NCBI GenBank assembly: GCA_002869605.1
Contig: PKUI01000083.1
Location: 1-18,368, forward strand
Direction: 5' to 3'
Origin: Desulfuromonas sp.
GTDB lineage: Bacteria > Desulfobacterota > Desulfuromonadia > Desulfuromonadales > SZUA-401
Length of the DNA stretch: 18,368 bases
The position numbers and the translations under genes are program-made. Positions 7,465-16,363 of the stretch are shown here, one piece after another. The notes below the pieces were generated by a model, which saw nothing but the letters and a program-made list of their open reading frames with translations, did not search any database and was not told where the DNA came from. Numbering within the stretch: position 1 is the stretch's first letter; each line of letters starts with the position of its first letter.

Positions 7465-9311
7465 GCTCCCTCCCCGTTTTCCCCGGAGGTCGGCTCCAGT
7501 GCGTGGACCTTGCCGTCGCGGGAGCCGAAGATGAGCTGGCGTCCCAGCTGCAGCAGCGGGGACTGGATCGCGTCGCCGGCGCTGAATCTGCCGAGGCGCG
7601 CGCCGCTGAGCAGGTCGAAGAGGTTGAGGCGACCGCAGTTGTCGCCAAACAGCACCACGCCGTCGACGGCCAGCGGAGTGGCAAAGAGAGGGGAACCGAC
7701 CGCGACCCGCCACAGCGGTTCACCGCTGGCCGCATCGAGCTTCCAGAGGGTACCGGCCGCGGTCGCCACCAGCACCGCGTCGTCGGCAACCAGCGGCGCG
7801 GCATAGAAGCACTCCTCGCCGAGGTCGTGCTGCCAGCGCAGCGCGCCGTCCCGCGACAGGGCGACCACCCGACCGTCCCGATTGACCGCCACCAGCCCAT
7901 CGGCGAGGGCGACCGGCGCCGCGCGCAGCGGCGCACCGCTATCGTAGCGCCAGAGCAGGCGGCCGTCAGGGGCGAGGCCATGCAGTGCGCCATCCTCGGA
8001 GGCGATCACGATCAAACCGTCTAGTACCAGCGGCGTGCTGCGCAGGGCACCGTCGCTGGCGTACTCCCAGCGCGGCGTGCCGTCCGCCAACTCAAGTGCG
8101 TAGAGGGCCCCGTTCCAGGCCGGCACCAGCAGCTGCTCGCCACTACGTGCGAGCCCCCCCTGGCGGTGGTCATCGGCCGGTGACGCGGGGTAGGCAAAGC
8201 GCCACAGCTCGCGGCCGTCTGCACTATCCAGTGCGCGCACGCTGCGGCTCCAGTCCTGAACAAAAAGCCTGCCGTCAGTGACCAGCGGCGCGGCATCGGC
8301 GACATCGCCGAGTTCGGCTTTCCAGGTGGGCTGCCCTTCCCCGTCGAGGGCGTAGAGCATGCCATCCCACGAGGAGACGTAGAGCAACTGGCCATCGCTG
8401 ACCGCCGAACTGTCGACGAAGCCGCCGGTGGCGAAACTCCAGTCCTCCTTCAACACGCCGCTACGGCGCGGCCCGGCCTCGACGAGCCAGCTATCGGCCG
8501 GGTCGATGCTCACGACGCCGATCTCCGGGTCCTGCTTGCGGTCGTGGATGGTCTCCGCCGCGGCCTGCGCTTCGGCATGCCCCCACCAGTTGTCACGGAC
8601 CGCCAGCGTGCCGGTGAAGAAGTCCCCGAGACGCAGGTTGTCGCCGTTGGCGATGAAGTTGTTGTGATGGATCGCATTTTCGCGGTCGGTCTCGAACAGG
8701 AACAGCCCGACGCGGTTACGGCGAAAGACGTTCCAGGCGATCTCGACCGTTGTGTTGCGAAAGTTCACCCCCTTGCCGAGGTTATCCTCGAAAAGGTTGT
8801 GGCGGATGACGAAACGCGCCTCGCCGAGGCGGGTACCGTCGATGTTGTGGTGAATGTGACAATCCTCCATGACCCCCTTGGTGAAGTGGGCATGCAGGGT
8901 GTGAGCAGAATCGCGGATCTCGCACCAACGCAGCTCGGTGTTGCGCGAGAAATCGACGCGCAGCTCCAGCCAGTCACCCGGCTGCGGCTCTGCCTCGGCG
9001 CTGCGGAAGCGGATCGGCTGACGTTCATTGCCAATCGCCAGCAACTCCCCTTCCACGACCAGGGTAGCGTCACCGAGCCCGTCCTGGTCGCGGTCGCTGC
9101 GCACAAAACGGATATCCGTACCGGGTGCGATCACCAGCGTCGCCCCCTTGGCGACCTTGACCGTACCATCGATAACGATGGTGCCGTTCCAGACCGTGTC
9201 GAGACTGATCAGGCTGTCGCCGAGGTGACGTGCCGGGTCGTGCTGGGCACCGCCCAGGCAGCCACCGAGCAGCAGCCCGAGGATCAGGATGAGGGGTAAA
9301 AAAATGCGCAT
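7461..9311 (-). CDS. Lipoprotein fusing a beta-helix domain to a PQQ-type beta-propeller
   Basis: A 616-residue protein. I start it at ATG 9311, preceded by AAGGA, because it opens a clean lipoprotein signal (MRIFLPLILILGLLLGGC, lipobox LGGC, Cys18); 14 further codons upstream are open but do not look like a signal. Residues 35-280 form a beta-helix: cap WNGTIVIDGTVKVAKGATL, rungs with HNLFEDN, WNVFRRN and HNNFIAN, then VRDNWWG (238-244). Residues 288-610 contain about eight PQQ/BamB-like blades with the pattern G.LYAL....G...W (DGMLYALDGEGQPTW, NGALYALELADGTPRW). Such propellers often act as scaffolds or bind partners; PQQ enzyme activity is not implied. It is first in the packed operon, 90 nt after the permease gene, and overlaps the next gene by 4 nt. 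Confidence 0.87.
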   Translation of the reverse strand: MRIFLPLILILGLLLGGCLGGAQHDPARHLGDSLISLDTVWNGTIVIDGTVKVAKGATLVIAPGTDIRFVRSDRDQDGLGDATLVVEGELLAIGNERQPIRFRSAEAEPQPGDWLELRVDFSRNTELRWCEIRDSAHTLHAHFTKGVMEDCHIHHNIDGTRLGEARFVIRHNLFEDNLGKGVNFRNTTVEIAWNVFRRNRVGLFLFETDRENAIHHNNFIANGDNLRLGDFFTGTLAVRDNWWGHAEAQAAAETIHDRKQDPEIGVVSIDPADSWLVEAGPRRSGVLKEDWSFATGGFVDSSAVSDGQLLYVSSWDGMLYALDGEGQPTWKAELGDVADAAPLVTDGRLFVQDWSRSVRALDSADGRELWRFAYPASPADDHRQGGLARSGEQLLVPAWNGALYALELADGTPRWEYASDGALRSTPLVLDGLIVIASEDGALHGLAPDGRLLWRYDSGAPLRAAPVALADGLVAVNRDGRVVALSRDGALRWQHDLGEECFYAAPLVADDAVLVATAAGTLWKLDAASGEPLWRVAVGSPLFATPLAVDGVVLFGDNCGRLNLFDLLSGARLGRFSAGDAIQSPLLQLGRQLIFGSRDGKVHALEPTSGENGEGA

Positions 9312-9401
9312 GCAGTCCTTTCCGAAGAACTGAAACAGGTGTCCGCGAAGCAAAACTGGCAGAAAGCCGTCACCCCACCGACACCAGCCGACGAAAGCCC
9401 A

Positions 9402-10358
9402 TCAAGCCAACAGCTGATAGGACCAGCCGAGCAACACCGCGCCACCGAGGCTGACCAGCAGGTAGACCGTCACCACCCGTTTGCGAAACATGCCGAACAG
9501 GGCGATGATCGCAGGCAGGCTCGAAACCGGCCCGGCCATGAACAGGGTGTAGGCGGCACCATGATCGATCCCACGATCGAGCAGGCCGGCCATGATCGGG
9601 ATCATCGGGATCTGGTTGGTCGGCAGCGGCAAGCCGATCAGTGCCGCCAACAGGACCGAGAGCAGCGACGGCTGGCCGACCAGGCTGCTCACCCACGCGA
9701 CCGGCACAAAGGTGACGATCAGCGCCTCGAGCACAATTGCCAGCAATAGGAACTTGCCGACGAACAGCCCGGCGTCGAGGGTGCGGTCGAAGATGAAACG
9801 GAGCTGGCTTTTGCGCGCTACGATCTGCATCGACTTGAGCTCGACCCCCTGCTGGGCGGCGATCTGCTTTGCCGGAGCGAGGGAGCCGTCGTCGTTGTAG
9901 AGCGGCTGCAACCGCAGCTGGTCGCCGGCGAGGAAGCCGTTCTTTTCAAGCAGCAGCACCGTGTAACCGGCAAGCAGGCCGAGAACGCCGGCACCAACCA
10001 GCTTAAGCAGCGCCCACTCACTGCCGATTTGTCGCCAGGTGAGAAGCAGCGCATCGGGGCCCATCACCGGCGAAGTCACCAGCAGCGCAATCAGCGCCGG
10101 CAGCGGGGTGCGGATCATCGCCAGGGTCACCACCACCGGCAAAATACCGCAGGCACACAGCGGCGAGACCATGCCGACCGCCACCGCCAGCACAATCCCC
10201 AAGGGACCGGCGCGCTTAACGGTATCGCGGATGCGCAGGTCGAGCTTGTAGCCCTTGATCACCCCGACCAGCACGATGGAGAGCAAAAAGAACCACCACA
10301 TGCGACCGATCTCGAACCAGACCACCGACAGCACTTGCTGCAGCGCGCTCTCAGGCAT
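9402..10358 (-). CDS. Permease of the ArsP-type PF03773 family
   Basis: A 318-residue integral membrane protein with about eight hydrophobic segments in two halves separated by a hydrophilic loop (about 139-190). The first half carries SPLCACGILPVVV (residues 65-77), including a Cys-x-Cys, and TSPVMGPDALLLTW (95-108). The second half carries GLPLPTNQIPMIPIMAGLLDRG and FMAGPVSSLPAI. These proline/glycine-rich paired motifs are typical of the predicted-permease family that includes ArsP organoarsenical exporters. No ars regulator or arsenical gene is nearby, so the substrate is not assigned; metal, metalloid or small-organic efflux are all possible. ATG at 10358 lies just after GGAGG and overlaps the FmdE-like gene by 8 nt, so the two are translated together. 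Confidence 0.83.
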   Translation of the reverse strand: MPESALQQVLSVVWFEIGRMWWFFLLSIVLVGVIKGYKLDLRIRDTVKRAGPLGIVLAVAVGMVSPLCACGILPVVVTLAMIRTPLPALIALLVTSPVMGPDALLLTWRQIGSEWALLKLVGAGVLGLLAGYTVLLLEKNGFLAGDQLRLQPLYNDDGSLAPAKQIAAQQGVELKSMQIVARKSQLRFIFDRTLDAGLFVGKFLLLAIVLEALIVTFVPVAWVSSLVGQPSLLSVLLAALIGLPLPTNQIPMIPIMAGLLDRGIDHGAAYTLFMAGPVSSLPAIIALFGMFRKRVVTVYLLVSLGGAVLLGWSYQLLA

Positions 10359-10827
10359 CGACTACCTCCACGCGCAGCAGTTCGTCATCCGGCAGCGTCC
10401 AGAACTTCTCAAGCACCTCCTGCAACACCTCGCTACGCAGGTGCAGCAACCCCTCGAGTTCCTCAAGCGAGCGCTTGCCGCGTGCCTGTTCGAGCTCCTC
10501 GTCGACCTTGCGGTAGCGCCAGGCGATCGCCAGCGCCGCATCGCGCAGAGTAACAACCACGCCGTGCGCGCCGACATTCAGAGACAGCACGTGGGCACCG
10601 GTCTGCGCCACGGTCAGGCGTTTGTTGGCGCGGCTGCAACCTGTGGTCAGCTCGATGCCGTCGATGGCGCAGGTATCGTGGGCATAGTGCGCCTCGAGCC
10701 GCTCCGCCGGCTGCGGGCCGAGCGCTTTCATGGCGGCCAGCCCCATGCGCCCGCCGAGGGTGCTCATCGGGCAGCGGTGGCCGTGCCTGGCATAAATTTG
10801 CTGAAAGATTTCAGGTGGTTGCTGCAT
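10351..10827 (-). CDS. FmdE-domain protein (formylmethanofuran dehydrogenase subunit E-like)
   Basis: A 158-residue cytoplasmic protein. The diagnostic FmdE features are all present: HGHRCPMSTLGGRMGLAAM (residues 15-33), DTCAIDGIELTTGCS (51-65) and the following NKRLTV strand. His15, His17, Cys19, Cys53 and Cys64 are candidate metal ligands. The zinc-ribbon tail that some family members carry is absent; the C-terminus is a charged helix (EELEQARGKRSLEELEG). ATG at 10827 is preceded by GAAGGA at 4 nt. Despite the name, this domain occurs widely in bacteria that lack methanogenesis, and its biochemical role is largely unsettled. The 8-nt overlap with the permease gene suggests a joint role, perhaps handling a metal or metal cofactor; that is inference. 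Confidence 0.82.
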   Translation of the reverse strand: MQQPPEIFQQIYARHGHRCPMSTLGGRMGLAAMKALGPQPAERLEAHYAHDTCAIDGIELTTGCSRANKRLTVAQTGAHVLSLNVGAHGVVVTLRDAALAIAWRYRKVDEELEQARGKRSLEELEGLLHLRSEVLQEVLEKFWTLPDDELLRVEVVDA

Positions 10828-10894
10828 ATGTCCTTCTACCTATAAAAACCTTGAAAACCTAAACCTTAACAGGGGTTGCGGCCCCTGACGACGC

Positions 10895-10926
10895 CTTCCT
10901 TTCTTTGTACGTGCAAAGAAAGGAAG
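10895..10926. repeat. Perfect 13-bp inverted repeat with 6-nt loop
   Basis: CTTCCTTTCTTTG at 10895-10907 is the exact reverse complement of CAAAGAAAGGAAG at 10914-10926, separated by TACGTG, itself nearly symmetric. There is no T-tract beyond either arm, so it is not a standard intrinsic terminator. A related but different hairpin lies at 11413-11436. Confidence 0.8.
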
Positions 10927-11139
10927 CAAAGAAACACGCCCGGGCTCCTTGCCCGCCTATGTTCGGCGGGTTCCCTCCACAGCCACGGCTCCAGCCGGGC
11001 CTTCGCCATTCGCTTCGCTCAACTCTTCGGCCTGTTTCGGCGTGAACCGCAGCTGCTCCGGCGGCGTCACACGGGAAAAGGAAAAAGCCTTTGACTGTTC
11101 CATGGCCTTTACGGGGCCCCGTGCGCAGTCACCTAGTGC

Positions 11140-11194
11140 CGGGATTTTAATCCTGACGTTAGGCGATATGGTCGCCGGCAGGATTAAAATCCCG
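11140..11194. repeat. Perfect 16-bp inverted repeat enclosing a second hairpin
   Basis: CGGGATTTTAATCCTG at 11140-11155 pairs perfectly with CAGGATTAAAATCCCG at 11179-11194. The 23-nt interior contains another stem, GGCGA (11162-11166) with TCGCC (11172-11176) around TATGG. The nested structure suggests an RNA or DNA fold under constraint or a mobile repeat unit. Function not known. Confidence 0.8.
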
Positions 11195-11412
11195 ACCAGC
11201 GACGGCACCCGATCGTCGGGGGACGAAGCCGGGGTGGCCCGGGGAAGTTATCGTGCGGGCGAACGCAGGATGCAGATCCAATGCGGCTTTCAGGCAAGGC
11301 GCAGCGACGCAGGCATGGCCGTAGCCATAGCGAGGAGCTGTAACGCCGCATGGAAGCCGCAGGGGGCTGCAGACAAGTTTGAACCTGCGCGAAAACTTCC
11401 CCTGTTTGCTGA

Positions 11413-11436
11413 CTTTTCTTGGACAAGCAAGAAAAG
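11413..11436. repeat. 9-bp inverted repeat related to the hairpin at 10895-10926
   Basis: CTTTTCTTG at 11413-11421 and CAAGAAAAG at 11428-11436 flank the 6-nt loop GACAAG. Like the hairpin at 10895-10926 it is pyrimidine/purine-arm biased, has a 6-nt loop, and is followed within about 20 nt by CCCGGGC. The two therefore look like diverged direct copies at the ends of a block of about 540 nt. Confidence 0.7.
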
Positions 11437-11504
11437 AAAGGCGCTCCCGGGCGCCCCCGGCGGTGTTGATTGGAGGTTTGGCCTACAAAGCTCCCCCCTC
11501 ACCT

Positions 11505-12386
11505 CTAAAACTCGTAATGATGCGGACAGTCGGTATCTCGTATCTCATGATACTTGGCCGTCATATCCGGAGTAAGGAACTGCCGCACCTCCTTGAGCGC
11601 CTTCTCGAAGTGCTCCTGGGTAACCAACTCGGCGTCTTCCTTGATAGCGTTGACGGTGGCGCGCTTGGTAAGGCTCTCGATGTCCCAGCCGACGTACCCC
11701 TCGGCCGCCGCAGCGATCTTGGCGCGGTCAATACCCTCAACGAGATTCGGCATCTTGTCCATGTAGATATTGAGCATGCCGAGACGATCCTCGGCGCTCG
11801 GCGGATGCACGAAGACCTTGCGGTTGAAACGCTTCTTCTCCTTGATCAACGCCTGATCGACGGTGTCGATGCGATAGCAGGAGCCGAGCAGTGCCACGCC
11901 CGGCACCTGGTTGATGCGATCGACCTGCTCTATGAACAGTTTGGAGAGTTCCTTGTCGGCGAAGGTCGGCGGTACCGCGCGCAGGTTGCCGGGGCTCCAC
12001 TCGTAGTCGCAGCCGGCCCGCGGGCAGAGCCACTCGGTATCGGAGATGAACAGCACACAGGGCGCCTCGTGAATGGCAACGTCGAAGGCCTCGACCAGCT
12101 CCTCCCCCTTGCCGAGCATCTCCTGTCCGGAGATATAGACGAAGGTCACCCCCGCCTCCATGGCACACGCTTCGGCGAGCATGGTGATGCCGGTGCCGAG
12201 CGGCCCCCACATCATCACCCCGGCCGGCAGACCGAGGCCGTGATGGGTGATCATCTCCGGCTTCTTCAGCGGCAGGCAGACCATCTCCTTGAGGGTCTCC
12301 TTAACGTCGGCGTAACCACCGATGTCGTCCCAGCCAAGTTGCGGGTCGCGGACTTCGTAAAAGATGTTCTGGAGTTTGCGATGCAT
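11505..12386 (-). CDS. Single-domain AAA family protein, probably catalytically inactive
   Basis: A 293-residue protein matching the Cdc48/proteasome-type AAA fold end to end: WDDIGGYADVKETLKEMV (19-36), the P-loop region (61-69), HPPSAEDRLGMLNIYM (194-209), and a C-terminal helical lid with EGYVGWDIESLTKRA (229-243) and VTQEHFEKALKEVRQF (255-270). Catalytic positions are altered. Walker A reads GPLGTGIT, with Ile67 (codon ATC) in place of lysine. Walker B reads CVLFISDTE where the family has the DE pair. The sensor-1 region reads GSCYRID instead of a TNRPD type. The arginine-finger region reads KEKKRFNRK. The frame is intact, so this looks like a maintained pseudo-ATPase rather than a decayed gene. 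The tail CPHHYEF and Cys121/Cys126 could bind metal. It has no N-terminal substrate domain and no strong ribosome site before ATG 12386. Partner unknown. Confidence 0.85.
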   Translation of the reverse strand: MHRKLQNIFYEVRDPQLGWDDIGGYADVKETLKEMVCLPLKKPEMITHHGLGLPAGVMMWGPLGTGITMLAEACAMEAGVTFVYISGQEMLGKGEELVEAFDVAIHEAPCVLFISDTEWLCPRAGCDYEWSPGNLRAVPPTFADKELSKLFIEQVDRINQVPGVALLGSCYRIDTVDQALIKEKKRFNRKVFVHPPSAEDRLGMLNIYMDKMPNLVEGIDRAKIAAAAEGYVGWDIESLTKRATVNAIKEDAELVTQEHFEKALKEVRQFLTPDMTAKYHEIRDTDCPHHYEF

Positions 12387-12526
12387 GTCGATTCAAATCC
12401 GTTATGCTAGAGGTTGTATCATCAAACGGTTGCGGAGGACTCAACCTGCCAGATACCGTCCCAAAAAAATCAGATCAAAACACAGAATATACAGCAACAT
12501 CCATGCCACGTGGAGGAGAAAACATC

Positions 12527-14005
<1,479 letters not shown>

Positions 14006-14040
14006 GAAGGAGCATCCGGAATCAACGGCAGAAGATCACT

Positions 14041-14070
14041 GGGCGATAACCCGTTTCGGGCCTCCCGCCC
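14041..14070. other. Nested hairpin between convergent glpK and uraA
   Basis: GGGCG (14041-14045) can pair with CGCCC (14066-14070), and inside it CCCG (14050-14053) pairs with CGGG (14057-14060) around TTT. It lies in the 109-nt gap between convergent genes, where a shared terminator is expected, but no T-tract follows on either strand. A factor-independent terminator is therefore not supported. Confidence 0.3.
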
Positions 14071-14114
14071 GCATGCCCCTGTGACAACCATTTAAACAGC
14101 CATAGCCCGGAGCC

Positions 14115-15368
14115 TCACGCATCTTTCCCCGGAACTTCCCGATGCCCGGGCAAAATCAGATTCAAGACCACCGCGACAAGCCCTGCCAAACCGATGCCAC
14201 TGAAACTGACCGCACCTACCCCCAGAGACACCCCGCCGATACCACACACCAGTGTCAAAGCCACAATCGCCAGGTTACGTGGTTCGGTCAGGTCATGACC
14301 GCTACGCACCAGATTGTTGAGCCCCACAACGGCTATCGCACCAAAAAGGAGGGTCATGATGCCCCCCATGACAGGCGTCGGAATCGTTTGCAGCAACGCG
14401 CCGAGCTTGCCGACAAAGGCGAGGACAATCGCGCTGATTGCCGCCCAAGTCATAATCGCCGGGTTGAAGGCGCGAGTTAGCGTGACAGCACCAGTCACTT
14501 CGGAATACGTGGTATTCGGTGGACCACCTAAAAACGCCGCCAGCGATGTCGCCAGCCCGTCGCCAAGCAAAGTGCGATGGATGCCCGGGTCCTTGAGGTA
14601 ATTGCGTCCGGTTACCGAGCTAATCGCGATAACATCGCCGAAATGCTCGATTGCCGGAGCCAGCGCCACGGGGAGTATGTAGAGGATAGCCGCACTGTTG
14701 AAAGTCGGCAGTACAAAGTCGGGAATCGCGAACCAGGCTGCTTCCCGCACCGGGGTGAAATCAACCAGTCCCAACGGTAAAGAGACCGCGTAGCCGGTTG
14801 CCAGGCCACAGAGGATCGGGATCAATCGCAGCAGGCCATGTCCGAGCAGCGACACACCAATTGTCACGACCAGGGCGATACCTGCCACGGCGAGCGCCTT
14901 CGGCTCCGGAAACAGGATCGCGCTCCCGTCGCCGGTACGGCCGTAGGCCATGTGCACCGCTACCGGCGCGAGAATCAAACCGATAACCATGATCACCGGG
15001 CCGGTAACCACCGGAGGGAAAAGACGTGAGACAAACTGCACACCGCGCACTTTAACCACTCCAGCCAGGACAATATAGAACGCTCCCGTCACCGCCAGTC
15101 CACCGAGTGTCGACGGAATGCCCCACGTCTGGACGCCGTAGATGATCGGAGCAATAAAAGCAAAGCTCGAAGCGAGGTAGATCGGTACCCGACCGCGTGT
15201 CACCACCTGAAAAACCAGCGTACCAAGACCGGAGGTAAAGAGCGCAACATTCGGATTAAGGCCGGTCAGCAGCGGCACAAGAACCAGCGCCCCAAAAGCA
15301 ACAAAGAGCATCTGCGCACCTATCAGCACGTCGCGGCCACGAAAGTTGTATTGCGTCGAATCCGTCAT
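14115..15368 (-). CDS. uraA: Uracil permease (NCS2 family)
   Basis: A 417-residue inner-membrane transporter with about 14 hydrophobic segments, importing uracil with protons. Motifs of the NCS2 family are clear: LVPLLTGLNPNVALFTSGLGTL near the N-terminus, FPPVVTGPVIMVIGL (117-131), and the paired substrate-binding glutamates Glu241 (PAIEHFGDV) and Glu290 (GGPPNTTYSEVTGA), which fall at the same numbers as in E. coli UraA. Position 245, His in E. coli UraA, is Asp here, a change I believe also occurs in other NCS2 members. Start ATG 15368 follows GGAGGGA and lies 12 nt after the stop of upp, so the two form an operon in which uptake is coupled to phosphoribosylation. Xanthine or other base specificity is less likely given the upp neighbour. 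Confidence 0.95.
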   Translation of the reverse strand: MTDSTQYNFRGRDVLIGAQMLFVAFGALVLVPLLTGLNPNVALFTSGLGTLVFQVVTRGRVPIYLASSFAFIAPIIYGVQTWGIPSTLGGLAVTGAFYIVLAGVVKVRGVQFVSRLFPPVVTGPVIMVIGLILAPVAVHMAYGRTGDGSAILFPEPKALAVAGIALVVTIGVSLLGHGLLRLIPILCGLATGYAVSLPLGLVDFTPVREAAWFAIPDFVLPTFNSAAILYILPVALAPAIEHFGDVIAISSVTGRNYLKDPGIHRTLLGDGLATSLAAFLGGPPNTTYSEVTGAVTLTRAFNPAIMTWAAISAIVLAFVGKLGALLQTIPTPVMGGIMTLLFGAIAVVGLNNLVRSGHDLTEPRNLAIVALTLVCGIGGVSLGVGAVSFSGIGLAGLVAVVLNLILPGHREVPGKDA

Positions 15369-15380
15369 CCTGCGTCCCTC

Positions 15381-16007
15381 CTATTTGGTGCCAAAAATTT
15401 TATCGCCCGCATCGCCGAGACCGGGCAGGATATAACCTTTTTCGTTCAAGCGTTCATCAATTGCAGCCACGTAGAGGTTAACGTCAGGGTGCGCCTTGCG
15501 AACCCGCTCAATCCCTTCCGGAGCTGCAACCAAAAAGAGGCCGAGAATCTCTTTACATCCCTCTTTTTTCAGCATCTCGATCGTTGCGATCAGGCTGCCA
15601 CCAGTGGCCAGCATCGGGTCGACGATCAACGCGGTTCGGCTTTCCATGTCACTCGTCAGCTTCTCGAAATAGGGTACCGGATCGAGCGTCTCCTCATCCC
15701 GATAAAGACCGACGACACTGACCTTGGCACTCGGGATCATATCGAGGACGCCATCCATCATTCCCAGCCCGGCACGTAAAATAGGTACAACGGTGATCTT
15801 CTTGCCCTTTATCTGCTCGATCTTTACAGTCCCGGCCCATCCCTCGATTTCAACAGGCTCCACTTCGATATCCTTGGTCGCCTCGTACGTCAGTAAGCGG
15901 CCGATCTCAGTGGTCAATTCTCGAAAGTTCTTGGTGCTGATGTCCTTACGCCGCATCAACCCCAGCTTGTGGCGCACGAGCGGGTGCCTGACTTCATGAA
16001 TAGACAT
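15381..16007 (-). CDS. upp: Uracil phosphoribosyltransferase
   Basis: A 208-residue cytoplasmic enzyme converting uracil and PRPP to UMP and pyrophosphate, the uracil salvage step. It opens with the family-typical [12 protein letters not shown] (8-19). [13 protein letters not shown] (74-86) and the PRPP loop [13 protein letters not shown] (126-138) are intact, and the C-terminal uracil-binding segment [17 protein letters not shown] closes the protein. The length equals that of E. coli Upp. ATG 16007 is preceded by AAGGAG. First gene of the upp-uraA pair; a candidate promoter is at 16050-16078. No PyrR-type attenuator or other specific regulatory element was recognised in the leader. Confidence 0.97.
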   Translation of the reverse strand: MSIHEVRHPLVRHKLGLMRRKDISTKNFRELTTEIGRLLTYEATKDIEVEPVEIEGWAGTVKIEQIKGKKITVVPILRAGLGMMDGVLDMIPSAKVSVVGLYRDEETLDPVPYFEKLTSDMESRTALIVDPMLATGGSLIATIEMLKKEGCKEILGLFLVAAPEGIERVRKAHPDVNLYVAAIDERLNEKGYILPGLGDAGDKIFGTK

Positions 16008-16049
16008 ATTGTCTCCTTATTAGAGGATATTCTGTGCCTGACGGTGGGG

Positions 16050-16078
16050 AGTTTAGCTGGTTCCTCCATCGGCAACAA
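16050..16078 (-). promoter_or_regulatory. Candidate sigma-70-type promoter for upp-uraA
   Basis: On the minus strand, TTGTTG (16078-16073), a 17-nt spacer and TAAACT (16055-16050) lie about 36-43 nt upstream of the upp start codon. Matches to consensus are partial (3/6 and 4/6), so this is tentative. The upstream region of the 104-aa gene has a nearly identical pair. Confidence 0.3.
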
Positions 16079-16197
16079 GACCGAAGAGGCTAAATCGGGA
16101 AGCTTGAATTGCTGCCTCCATCAATCCTTAGTCTGTTGAGAACCATTTTCTGGATATCGTAACGGATGAACAGACTCGCCCTGGAAAAAACAAACAC

Positions 16198-16229
16198 AAA
16201 AAAAGCCGCCAGGCATACCGGCAGCTTTT
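16198..16229 (-). terminator. Intrinsic terminator after the 104-aa gene
   Basis: On the minus strand a 10-bp stem AAAAGCTGCC/GGCGGCTTTT (one T-G wobble, 9-nt loop) ends in a run of seven T (complement of 16204-16198). It lies about 135 nt downstream of the small gene stop at 16364 and upstream of upp, insulating the two. The plus strand also has CTTTT after the stem, so weak bidirectional activity is possible. Confidence 0.7.
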
Positions 16230-16363
16230 ATCTATTTCGCTCAATAAGCTTCCTCAAAGGCCTCGAGGACAAAAAGCCCTCAGCACATGTGAGGCGTTGC
16301 AATCGCTGCGAGGCAACACATGCACGGAGAAAACAACCTCGACGGAGGCGTCTCGTCAAACCA

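Larger units (their letters stand above)
10828..11504. other. Gene-free interval rich in inverted repeats
   Basis: About 680 nt between the FmdE-like gene and the AAA gene with no convincing coding sequence. Open frames here lack ribosome sites and any recognisable domain, and they read straight through the palindromes on both strands. The interval contains at least three strong inverted repeats (10895-10926, 11140-11194, 11413-11436), a small one at 10871-10886 (AGGGG/CCCCT), and an imperfect palindrome at 11282-11361 (TGCGGCTT/AAGCCGCA ends, inner ATGGC/GCCAT). It resembles composite intergenic repeats that I recall generating spurious small hypothetical proteins in many proteobacterial genomes, though I could not test copy number here. 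Confidence 0.6.

Noticed and set aside
7465..7713. N-terminal extension of the membrane enzyme to ATG 7713
   Set aside because: The extra 83 residues are Arg/Pro-rich out-of-frame reading of propeller codons. GTG 7464 with GGAGGG before it fits the membrane protein start and the operon overlap pattern.
6545..7993. 482-codon minus-strand open frame spanning the junction of the lipoprotein and membrane enzyme
   Set aside because: It covers the 3' part of one gene and the 5' part of the next in an alternative frame; both real proteins have recognisable domains in their own frames.
1..9311. Multiheme cytochrome or extracellular electron transfer locus
   Set aside because: The organism type would suit it, but no CxxCH heme-binding motif was found in these translated genes.
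10895..10926. Intrinsic terminator for neighbouring genes
   Set aside because: The stem is perfect but AT/purine-biased with no T-tract after it on either strand, and it lies upstream rather than downstream of the FmdE-like gene.
10949..11575. Possible small proteins in the repeat-rich interval
   Set aside because: The frame runs through palindromes and into the end of the AAA gene, with no ribosome site and no domain. Similar translations are typical of repeat-derived false genes.
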